From contig OY755038.1 in assembly GCA_963576565.1 (NCBI GenBank), forward strand, positions 174,761,287 through 174,825,286: DNA of 64,000 nt, read 5' to 3'. The notes under the pieces are model-generated. The model ran no database searches, was not told the origin of the DNA, and saw nothing but the letters and a program-made list of their open reading frames with translations. The DNA is from Aspidapion aeneum (taxonomy: Eukaryota > Arthropoda > Insecta > Coleoptera > Brentidae). The translations under genes were made by a program, and so were the position numbers. Of this stretch, positions 44,750-55,100 are shown in pieces (position 1 is the stretch's first letter; each line of letters opens with the position of its first letter).

Positions 44750-46010
44750 TTGCCTTGCCAATTATGTCTGCACTTATTTCGGTATAAATTCATTACTACC
44801 AAACCGATTTTGATGAAATAAAAAAATATTCTGGTGAGAATTGATCATTTTTTAAAGATCATGATCAAAATTTATCGCCATTATAAAATTTAGAATGGCG
44901 AACAGAATCATACTTCATTTTTCAAAATTGCGTGTTTATTCTTTCCTGAAAATGTTTTAGTTATTTTTAATCCATAGATAAGCACTACTTTTCTCCCACT
45001 TAACAGGGTACAAAGTAATAAAATCGGTTAAGTGGTTCTCAAAAAATCTGATTTTGTTTTACATATTATACGATTGCATTGCCAATCCTGTCTGCATTCA
45101 GTTCTTTATAAATTCATTATTACTAAGCCGATTTTAATAAAAGAAAAAATATAATAGTACAAACTGATTGATCTTTAAAGTTTGCATCATGATGTTTGTT
45201 ATTTCACTAAAATCGGTTCAGTAATAATGAATTTATAAAGAAATGAATGTAGACAGGATCGGTAATGCAATCGTATAATTTGTAAAACAATAGTTAAAAC
45301 AAAATCATATTTTGTAAGAACCACGACACCGATTTTATTAATTTGTACCTCCTTATGCGGGAGAAAAGTAGTATTTTTCTATAAATTAAAAAAAAAACTA
45401 AAACATTTTCGCAAAGTAAGAATAAACACGCCATTTTGAAGAATCAAGTATGATTCTGGCCGGCATATTAAATTTTACGATGGCGGAAAATTTCGATCAC
45501 AATCTTTAAAGAGCAATCAATTCTCACCACGATTTTCTTTATTTCACTAAAATCGATTTAGTCAGTGGTTTATATAAGCCCGGGCGCCCCCCGAAGCTAA
45601 GGTTTTTTGGATATTTTCTACATATTTCATGAATACAAACATAAAATAGCATAAAATACGGACTTATGGGGTCTCGCACACCCCCCCCCCCCCCGAATCT
45701 GTTCGGGCTTCCCCCGAAACATTTTTCTATATACGCCACTGGGTTTAGTGATAACGAATTTATAGGGAAATTAATGCAGACCGGATTGGCAATGCAATCG
45801 TAGAATCTGTAAAACAATGCTTGAAACAAAAATCGATTTTTTGAAAACCACTACACCGATTTTACTAATTTGTACGTCGTTGTGTGAGGTAAAAGTAGTG
45901 CTTTTCTATAATACAAAAAAAAGTCAAAACTTTTTCGGAAAATGAAAATAAACCCGCCATTTTGAAGAATCAAGTATGATTCTGTCCGTCGTCTTAAATT
46001 TTAAGATTAT
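44750..46010. repeat. Array of three related ~300-bp repeats in alternating orientation
   Basis: Unit 1 (about 44750-45140) is inverted relative to unit 2 (about 45150-45562) and unit 3 (about 45742-46010). Shared motifs include tgcattgccaatcctgtctgcatt and its inverse, aaccgattttgat, cgccattttgaagaatcaagtatgattct, and a ggagaaaagtagt block. Units 2 and 3 are separated by the hAT MITE at 45563-45741. Confidence 0.75.
45563..45741. mobile_element. hAT-type MITE, second copy of the 7293 family
   Basis: Inverse orientation copy of the MITE at 7293-7479: it starts CAGTGGTTTATATAAGCCC and ends TATATACGCCACTG. The flanking octamers GATTTAGT (45555-45562) and GGTTTAGT (45742-45749) match at seven of eight positions. 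It splits the repeat array between units 2 and 3. Confidence 0.85.
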
Positions 46011-46099
46011 CACGCTACGCGTTCACTCGTTTACGCAGATTTCTTTCTGTAGCAAAAAGATTACTTTTTAAACCCGATATTTATAAAAAAAACATTCGG

Positions 46100-49067
46100 A
46101 CACCATTCAGGAATATATAAATGACGATATCTCGAACTTGTACCCAGTCAAGAAATCAAGAAAAATTGTTTAAATTTGGCCCACCATTGCGTACCTAAGG
46201 GTGAATCTGTTCGCATAGTTTTCGACGCGTTCGCTCGCTCGAACCAATCTACCCCATCCCTTAATGACACCCTTCCTACGGGACCTAAATTGCAAAAATA
46301 AATTTTTAATATGCTTTTAAACTTTAGAATCTTTCCGGTAATATTCACTTATGTAATATAAAGAGAATATTTACTCAAGTTTTACTCGCGCCGCAACATA
46401 CAGATTTTCAAAGAATTCTTTGGAGGTTTACTCCTAATGAACCACTTAGAGATATGCGGTTAAAACGGGTTATGTTTGCCCTTAGTAGTTCTCCATATCT
46501 CGCAAACCGTGTGATTTTACAATCAGTCGAAGATGAAGGCCAAAAGTCACGCATCCGAGGTCCTCAAAACCTCAATTTTTGTTGATGATATAATCAGCAA
46601 TGCGCAAGACTTCAAAGAAGCTCGAAAATTACGCGATGAGCCGATAGGTTTAATAGGAAAATGGGGTTTTGAACTTCGGAAATTTACAACTAATAATAAA
46701 TTATTTTTACAAGACTTACCGTCATTCATTTAATTTTGATTTAGAGAGCGAAACTATTAAAATTTTGAGGTTCCAATGGATTCCGGGCAAATATATTTTT
46801 ACTTACCGCGTAGACCCTCTAGACAGAGAATGTACTAAACGCACAATTTTATCCGAAATTTCACGATGTTTTGACCCACTGGGTTGGTTGTTATCTTTAA
46901 CGCTTTTCGCTAAGACCTCTTACAAGTACTTTGGAAACAGAAATATGACAGGGATCAAGAGGTTTCTCAGTTTATTCGCGAACGCGGGTTGAGTTATAAA
47001 TCGGAATTAATACTTATTGAAAACTTTTCGCTCCCTCGCCGTTTTCTTGTTGATAATTTTAACAAGTGCTAAATGCATGCCTTTTTACGAAATAAGTCCG
47101 AAATCTCAACGTTTCTTATCGCAGCAAAGGCAAAAATTGCCCCTGTCAAAACTATTTCGATTCCGCGCTTGGAATTAACCGCCGCAGTATTACTTGTTGA
47201 CCTTGTTTGCGCAATTCTAAACGCTCTCTCTGGTAAAATAAATATCTCAAAAATCTTCGCCTGGTCAGATTCGACTATCGCTCTTCAATGGATAAAAAAT
47301 CCACCTTATAAATATAAAACTTTCGTCGCGAATCGAGTCGCTAGAATACAAAATAAACTTCCTAATGCAATTTGGCAACACGTTCGAACTAACGCCAACC
47401 CTTTGGACTGCGCTACTAGAACTTTTCTACGCTCGGAGCTTCTGGATACCTCCATATGGTGGTCAGGTCCGGACTGGCTCGTCTTACCAGAATCATGCTA
47501 GCCTCGCAGAATTATTTCTGAGCATCTCAATACCGAGGAAATTCTCGCTGAAAAAAAAAGAATCACGCTTGTCGCTTTTACTCAAAATATAATATATGAT
47601 ATGGAAAGAAAATCCAAAAATATAATATATTTGATACGCTATTAAATAATTACTCCTGTCTAGGTAAAATTCAAAGAATTATCGCTATATGGAATCGCTG
47701 TATTTGTTACAAAAGAAAATTGCCCTATTGTACCGGGCCAATAACTATCTCAGAATTAAATTACGCTTTAAATTTCCTTATTAGACATGTTGTGTGCATT
47801 TTCATATGATATTTCTAATTTGTCAAAAAATAAACGCGATTCTAATTCGCTGAGAAAGTTGTTGTTTTTCTTGATAATCAGTCTTTTGCGCGTCGGAGGG
47901 CGCCTTAGACACTCTAACTTATTGCTTTATGACCAAAAGCATCCTTTGCTTCATTCCACGCAAGACACAGATTAACTACTTACATACATCCCGGGCAACA
48001 GACGCTTAAATTTTTACTTTTCCAAAGCTTTTGGATCTTATCGCCTAAGCGAGCTGTATAGCGTTATCGCTCAATGTAAAAATTGCTGGAAATTAAATCC
48101 AAAACCTTTTCAACCCAAAATGGGAAATCTGCCTACTCTGCGCATTTCATCTGTCAAAGCTTTTAATGTAGTTGGTTGTGATTACGATGGTCCTATAACC
48201 ATTTCACTTACTCGGAAACTACGCCCTACACGCACACTAAAGGCTTGGATTTGCATTTTCGTCTGCTTTTCCACAAGAGCTATCCATATTGAACTATAGT
48301 ATCCGATTTTTTATGCGCTTTGAGACGCTTTATGGCACGTCGTGGAAGAATTGCTAGATTATTTTCAGATCAAGGGCGCAGACAAAGAGTTGCGTCAAAT
48401 CTTTAAGCAGGCCGCTGCATCTGAGGCGATAGAATGGAATTTTCATCCCCCAGGTGCCCCACACTTTTCTGGTCTCGCGGAAAGTGGCGTAACATCGGTA
48501 AAGACTCACTTATATCGCTTGATAGGCAGACAAATTTTAACTTACGAGGAACTCTATACGGTTTTGGTGCAGAAATAGTCGCTACTTAATTCAAGCCTTT
48601 ATCCAGCGACCCTACCGATCTGTCGGTATTGACGCCTAATCATTTTCTAACTTTACAACCCGTATGTGTTATTGCGGATCCTGATGTAACAGAAATCACA
48701 TTAAATCGTCTTTCCAGATGGCAAATGATTCAGGTTACATCAAGATTTTTGGGCGCGATATTCTAGAGAATATCCCGTTGCCACTGTGCAAATGGCTTCA
48801 GAAACCTATCAACCCATGTAGCACAAATCAAAACAACGTTAAAACCACACACTTTTTTAAGTTTAATAGGTCGCTTTTTAACGTTATTTTCAAAACCACG
48901 TTCTTTCGGTGTGATTTTAACGTGGTTTTAAAAATAACGTTAAAACGCGACCTATTAAAATTAAAAAAGTGTGTGTTTTTAACGTTGTTTTGATTTGTGC
49001 TATGTGGGAAAGGCCACTGGTAAAACTATGCCCTTTACCGATGGAACTGGATTCCGAGATTAATTAA
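46100..49067 (+). pseudogene. BEL/Pao remnant D, RT to C-terminal domain
   Basis: Gag and protease are missing. The first recognisable residues are at about 46150-46300 (RT entry), then GVLFALSSS-like sequence, FVDDIIS near 46575-46598, FELRKF, FDPLGWLL, and an RNase H with [12 protein letters not shown] and [12 protein letters not shown] in the 47073-47501 frame. The integrase is broken into several frames: CKNCWK near 48080, PPGAPHFSGLAESGVTS near 48450, and TYEEL. The frame ends in VKLCPLPMEL followed by DSEIN and a stop at 49065-49067, the usual Pao terminus. A 180-bp palindromic MITE interrupts the C-terminal domain. Confidence 0.85.
48821..49000. mobile_element. Palindromic MITE inside BEL D, TA target
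   Basis: The whole 180 bp is nearly self-complementary. It starts GCACAAATCAAAACAACG and ends with the inverse cgttgttttgatttgtgc, with TA on both sides (48819-48820 and 49001-49002). Internal acgtt steps repeat. It interrupts the DUF5641-like domain of element D. Confidence 0.9.
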
Positions 49068-49100
49068 AAATTACAAAAAAGTAATTTTTAGGCGGGAGGA

Positions 49101-50270
49101 TGTTCGGAATCTTCTTCTTCTATCTATTTATACCCAGTATAGGTACCAATTGAAATAAAACAAAACAATATAAAAAAATCAGGGTAGCCATTTTCTGGGA
49201 ATTTTTTTGATATTGACTTTTTACAATTTTTCTTTTTTTAATTTGACTTTTTGTTTAAAAGTAATTTTATTGTGTTGCATTTTTATTAAAGTATAAACCT
49301 ACCATAAGTCCCGTTTTTAACGGGGCAGTCCCACTTTTAGCATCTCGCGTCCCAGCATTTCTTCTCGGGTCATACAAATGTTCCGTTTTTTGGTAGAATG
49401 CGATGTTTTAAACTAAATAAATTTACCGAACGAACCAGCGATTAGGGACCTATTGCAATAAAGCCAGGCACAAATTGTGCCGGGCACTATATTGACAGTT
49501 TCGCATTAAAAACTAACAGTTGATCTTTCAAAATTGACATACCAAAGTCCAATTTATAAATCCAGTCGTTTATTTTCCATTAATAGTGGCGTCACTATTA
49601 ATTCCGGCTCTTATAATACACAATGGCCTAATTTTGAAAGAAGACAGCTGTTCTCATGAGGCGAAAGTGTCAATATAGTGCCCGGCACAATTTGTGCCTG
49701 GCACTATTGCAATAGGTCCCTAATATATCGAAGCCTCAATTTTACAGTACTACTTTAATCTTTTATGATCACAAATGTTTGACACGCTTCTGGGAATAAG
49801 ACATTAAGCAGCAGCACGGATCACCTTTTGTTAGGTGATCCGTGGCAGCAGTACACACACACAGTAGTGAAAAGTACCACAAAGCTCGTAAAAGCCCCTA
49901 ATTTTTATAAGACCCAACATGAGCCACTATTGGTGTCCTTTAAAAATGTATATTTGAGTTCCTACTTATATTAGAATTAACATTTTTTTTTATTCAAAGG
50001 CTCTTGTCTTAGGAGCTGTCCCTATTTTTCCCTTACGACCGTCAAACCCTACGAGCCATGCAAGTTTTTCCGTTTTTTGTTCTTTAAATGCTCATAGCTT
50101 CTGTTTTCTTGAACCGATTTTGATGCAGTAACGACAATGTCCTGCCCAGGATTCCTTAAGCCGGGTACTCATTACCGAGCCTCGAACAATTCGCTAATGT
50201 AGACGTGAAAAAGGTATGATCGCGAGCCCGCAACAAGCCATTCGCGACGAGCCAATAGGCGGTCGTCGTT
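49101..50270. repeat. Start of 3' LTR of BEL D and associated repeat
   Basis: The purine tract ggcgggagga ends at 49100 and is followed by TGTTCGGAATC, a plausible LTR start for element D. From about 49130 the sequence matches the reverse complement of 60270-60830 in pieces (49130-49417, then 49863-50230), the other copy lacking the roughly 445 bp between. Whether the whole segment is LTR cannot be decided because no 5' LTR is present. Confidence 0.6.
49445..49720. mobile_element. Complete MITE with GGGACCTATTGC TIRs, TA target
   Basis: The left end starts GGGACCTATTGCAATAAAGC; the right end is its inverse, ending ATTGCAATAGGTCCC. TA lies on each side (49443-49444, 49721-49722). The TIRs extend for about 60 bp and include GTGCCGGGCACTAT. 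The same family forms the pair at 9757-10240. Confidence 0.88.
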
Positions 50271-50978
50271 CAATGCGCTTCAAATAAAAAAAATACCATG
50301 AATGATGAAAAAGTATTGTCTATTTGAAAATTACAGGAATAGACCTATTATATGGGATCTAAAGAACAAATACTATTAAACAAGCATTTAAAAGAAGATG
50401 CGTGGTTTATATTATGTTACTAGCCTAAAATGAAATGGCTTTGCCAGTAAGCCCGACCAGTGGCGAATCCAGGATGTCCGGGGGGAGGGGCCAAGGAGGG
50501 AAAAAACACGAAACTTTTTTTTTGCGGGATTTAATAACAATTTAAAGTTTACACATAGGTATAGGTATGGTAAAAAAAAATGTGCCGCAGGCGAAAATTT
50601 GAGCAAAATCAGTTAAATTTTAACTAAAAAACTTATATTTTAGGAAATATTTTAAATTTTTTTTATATTTGGCAAAAATTTGCGGCTTATGCATTGGTTA
50701 TTTTTTTTATGGAACTAAAAATTATAAGCTTTATGTCAAGGAGGGGGGAAGGCCAGGCCCTTCTGCCCCCCACCCCTCCCCCGGATGGTAAAGTTGCCTG
50801 AACCAGACAAAATAACCCAGAGAATATGTATAGGTATTAGGTAATTATTGAAAAACATGTTACCATCCAAAATTAAATTAGTGTTTAGTATATTAGTTAT
50901 TTTTCTTGTATAAATAAAATTGCCTTCCATATTACTCTAAAGTACTACATTTAGTTTGATGCTGAAGTTGCTATTTCT
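50271..50978. other. Intergenic, with a CAGTGGCGAATCCAGG hAT-like fragment
   Basis: At 50458 a sequence starting CAGTGGCGAATCCAGG with G-rich tract resembles the MITEs at 1245 and 39413. The region ends near 50790 in a C-rich tract. A clear inverse terminus and TSD are missing. Confidence 0.45.
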
Positions 50979-51112
50979 TGTTAACATTTGTGTAAGACTG
51001 GCCCAAATGTCATACTCCGTTATCATAACCGGATAGAGGTTTGCATTCACTAAAATAAAAAACCTAATATATCATACGAATTACAACATTATATTGCTCT
51101 ATAAGTCTAATT

Positions 51113-51160
<48 letters not shown>

Positions 51161-51183
51161 TATATTGCTCTATAAGTCTAATT

Positions 51184-51237
<54 letters not shown>

Positions 51238-51373
51238 AATTAGACTTATAGAGCAATATAATGTTGTAATTCGTATGATATATTAGGTTTTTTATTTTAG
51301 TGAATGCAAACCTCTATCCGGTTATGATAACGGAGTATGACATTTGGGCCAGTCTTACACAAATGTTAACAAC
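50979..51373. repeat. Perfect or near-perfect hairpin with (AT)n loop
   Basis: The arm 50979-51118 is the exact inverse, as far as I can read, of 51234-51373 (ends TTGTTAACATTTGTG and CACAAATGTTAACAA). The centre is (TA)n split by one more copy of the innermost arm motif (acattatattgctctataag). The lack of arm divergence means it is very young, maintained, or an assembly artefact. Confidence 0.88.
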
Positions 51374-51391
51374 AAATATATATATATATAT

Positions 51392-52098
51392 TGGGGCTCC
51401 CTGGTGGTCCAGATAGGAGAGTTGTCTGGAATTTAACGGTGTCAGATGTGGACTGTAATTTTAAGGGAATAAGGTCATAGGCTAAGCTGGTACAAGGGAT
51501 TCTGAAATGGTCTAGTTTACCTTCTAGGTTAGTGTAGCAATAAACAAATGTATGTAAGGTAAAAATAATGCATTTTCACTTACCATTTTTATACAGGAAG
51601 CGGAACTCATGGGAGGACACGCTGTTAAACCGTGCTTTTTGCACCCACATTCATGTGGTAGGAGAGTCGCTAACACGCGTGTATTATCGTTCGAAGGCGA
51701 AACGGTTCTCTCTGTGCTGCAGCAGGTCTCGCTGCTGCGTTCATTCTCCCACATGGCGCCCAGTGGCGTCGTTAATCCATAGGCGTAGGAGAAAAGGAAT
51801 AAGTAGGAAGGAATGAGATTACGAAGGTCCATATTAAAGGAACTAGGAACCTTAGTAATTCAAAATGCATTTTATGTAAAGTAAATTAATTATAGCAAAT
51901 TGTAATATTTGCCTCTAAAACCGCGGGAGTTTCAAATGCAAATAACCCAGTAATTTTAAGTACTTAATTAGTTAATTAATACTAAATAAACAAAAAATAG
52001 AAAATGCTCTAGTGAATCACCAAATAGCCTAATTCGAACCAATTTGGTAAATTATAGTAAAAAGAACATATTTACAAAAAGGAAGGCGGGACGAACCA
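51392..52098 (-). mobile_element. 3' LTR of BEL element E
   Basis: 707 bp, on the minus strand TGGTTCGTCCC to GGAGCCCCA. I see no difference from the 5' LTR at 58545-59251. The outer flank is TATAT in a TA microsatellite. Confidence 0.96.
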
Positions 52099-52114
52099 TT
52101 TCCCACCCCCCTGA
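52099..52114 (-). other. Polypurine tract of BEL E
   Basis: On the minus strand the sequence aggggggtgggaaa runs directly up to the 3' LTR start TGGTTCG. Such a tract next to the LTR is where plus-strand DNA synthesis starts. Confidence 0.8.
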
Positions 52115-52140
52115 GAATGCCCAGGGGCATTTCAGAGAGT

Positions 52141-55100
52141 TTAATTTGTAGGCAGGGCGCATAGTTTTACCAAAGGCCGTTTGTAGGTACCTTTAGTAGT
52201 CTTTACAATAGCAACCCGTGGAACATTATCAGAACCTTTAATAAGGTCTTCAATGCGGCCTAGGGGCCAATCCAATGGAGTGGAATTTTCATCTTTGATC
52301 AGTACCATAGTACCAATATCAATGGAAGCAAGAGGTTGGTGCCATTTGGCTCGCTGTTGCAAAGTGTGCAAATATTCGCGATGCCAGCGAATCCAAAAAT
52401 CGCGGTGCATTCTTTGCAACAGTTGCCACCTGGACAGCCTGTTTAACGCAATATCGCAGTAGTTTGGATCGGGTATTGTACCTGGAGGCCTCAAATTTAA
52501 AAAATTATTAGGAGTCAAGACCGCCAGATCAGTAGGATCGGTGCTTAAGGCACATAAAGGACGTGAGTTCATTATGGCTTCAACTTGGGTTAAAACCGTA
52601 TTTAATTCCTCATAGGTGAGTATTTGATTTCCAACTACCCTGTGAAGATGAGTCTTTAAAGATTTAATGTTTGATTCCCAAATGCCTCCCATGTGGGGAG
52701 CAGCAGGTGGGTTAAAAGACCAAACTATACCTTCCCCCTTCACGCAATCAGAAAAAATTTGTCGCAAGTATTTTTCAGAGGCCACGAAGTTGGTCCCGCA
52801 GTCTGAAGAGATCTTTGAGCATAGTCCTCTTCTAGCTATGAAGCGGCGCAGAGCAGCCAGAAAGGCTTCTGATGTCATATCAGAGACTAACTCTAAATGC
52901 ACGGCTTTAACAGCGCAACAGATAAATAAACAGACATATGCTTTCATGGTTTTTGCACCTCTGGTCCGACCAAGAGTAATCGTGAACGGACCACAAAAAT
53001 CTATACCTACATTTTCGAACACCTTTGCTTCGGAAACTCTAAATTTCGGTAGGTTACCCATAGGGGGTTGAAGGGAGTTAGGTTTAGTTTTCCAGCAAGT
53101 ATGGCAAGAACTTAAAACTTTTCTCACTACCTTTTTAGCAGACAATACCCAGAAGTTTTGCATTAGTAAAAAAGTTGTGGTCTGTATACCACAATGAAGA
53201 TTGCTGCGATGCAAATCTAAAATCAGTAATTCAGTGAATTTTGCACTAGAAGGCAAAAGAATTGGAAATTTTTTATCGTATGATAAATTTGAATGGCATA
53301 AACGGCCTCCAACACGAAGCAAATCGTAGCTTTCATTATGCAAAAATGGACATAATTTTTGAAAAGCTTTTGGAAGCTGTTTCTTATCTTTTAGTAATTC
53401 AATTTCTTTTTGGAAAGAAAAAGATTGTACGCATTTCGAAATAAAAAGTAAGCTTTTGTAGTAATCCTGATTTGTAAGGTAATCAGTAGCAAAATTGTAT
53501 GAGGGATTTTTAAACTTTTGTAACCCTCGCAAAAAGTAAGCAACTATTCTCTTAATTTTAAAAAGAGAACTGTATTTTTCAAACAAGTTGTTTACATAAT
53601 ATTCAACTGTTTGTTCGCAAGTAAAAACGTTAAAAATATTTTTTCGCTGTTCTTCCAAAACTGCATTCCCATCGTAAGTAACTGTCATAAAATCCCAAGT
53701 ATTTGTAGGTTGGTTTAGAAAAGAAGGCCCTTCTAACCAAAAATAAAATCTTTGTAAATCAGAGGGATACATTTCCCTAGTACCGCAGTCAGCAGGATTT
53801 TGTTCAGTAGGAACATAATGCCAAAACTCAGGGCTAATTCTTCCTTGTATATAGGCAGTTCTATTCGAAACAAATGTTTTAAATTTGTGAGGAGATCCCT
53901 GAATCCAAGATAAGGTCACTGTGCTATCAGTAAAAGCAAGAATTTTATCAAATTTAATTTTTTCCGAGAACGTTTCTAGTAAAAAATCCATTAATTTAGC
54001 CAACAAAACAGCTCCTAAAAGCTCTAGTCTTGGTAAAGTTAGTTTACGACGCAACGGTGCGACTCTAGATTTACTACAAACAAAAAAAACTTTAATGTTT
54101 CCATCAGAATAAAAAATTCGAATATAAGCGACAGCACAATAGGCCCGTTCTGAACTATCGCAAAATCCTACTAGCTGGATTTGACTAGCATTAGGCAAAA
54201 TTATTTGACGAGGAATTTTAACAGAATGCAAAAACTTTAATTCATTTTTAAATTTTTCCCATTTAAAAACAATTTCCGGACTGACAGGGTCGTCCCAGTT
54301 TAAGTCTTCTGCCCAGCAGTATTGAACAATTAATTTTAAAATTAAAACTATTGGCGCCAAAAAAGACAGAGGGTCGTAAATGCGGGCCAAATTACTTAAA
54401 ATTGTTCTTTTAGTGCATGTTTGGAGAGAACAGTCGAAAGTATAAAAAAATTCATCAGTATGAGGGTTCCAATTTAAACCGAGAATTTTCAAAGTTGAAT
54501 TTTCAGCATCTAAATCGAGAGAAAGAGCCTTCATCGAAATGTGTGACTCAGGAAGATCGGATAGTAACTCGGGACAATTGCTCGCCCATTTACGCAATTC
54601 GAATCCACCTCGGCTAAGTAGCTCGATTAATTGATTTTTCATCTCAGTGGCCTTAAAAAAGTCATCACTTCCCGAAATCACATCATCGACAAAAACTGCC
54701 TCCTCAATGATTTTTGAGGCAAGAGGAAGGTCCTCATGCTCTCTAGCAAGTTGCAGCAAAGTTCTGATAGCCAAAAAGGGGCTACAAGAGACCCCGAATA
54801 AAACTCTATTTATTTCGAAGTCTTGAATAGGCTGGTTAGGATCAAACCTCCAAACTATTCTTTGAAAATTAGTTTGACTAGGGTCAACTAAAATCATCCT
54901 GTACATTTGACGGATGTCGCAACAAAAGCAAAATTTATGCAAACGATAAAGTAATAAAATTTTTTGTAAGTCCCTTTGTAAAGGGGGCCCAGTATAAACA
55001 GCGTTGTTGAGCGAGATTTTGCCAGGGGCGTGCATGCTCGCATCAAAAACCACCCTCAGGGGGGTGCTAGTAGAATCTTTTTTAAACACCGCATGGTGTG

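Noticed and set aside
48718..48993. 91-codon ORF over the end of BEL D
   Set aside because: Most of it translates the palindromic MITE in a chance frame.
51524..51832. 102-codon minus-strand ORF present in both LTRs of BEL E
   Set aside because: Identical because the LTRs are identical; no domain and no reason to think it is translated.
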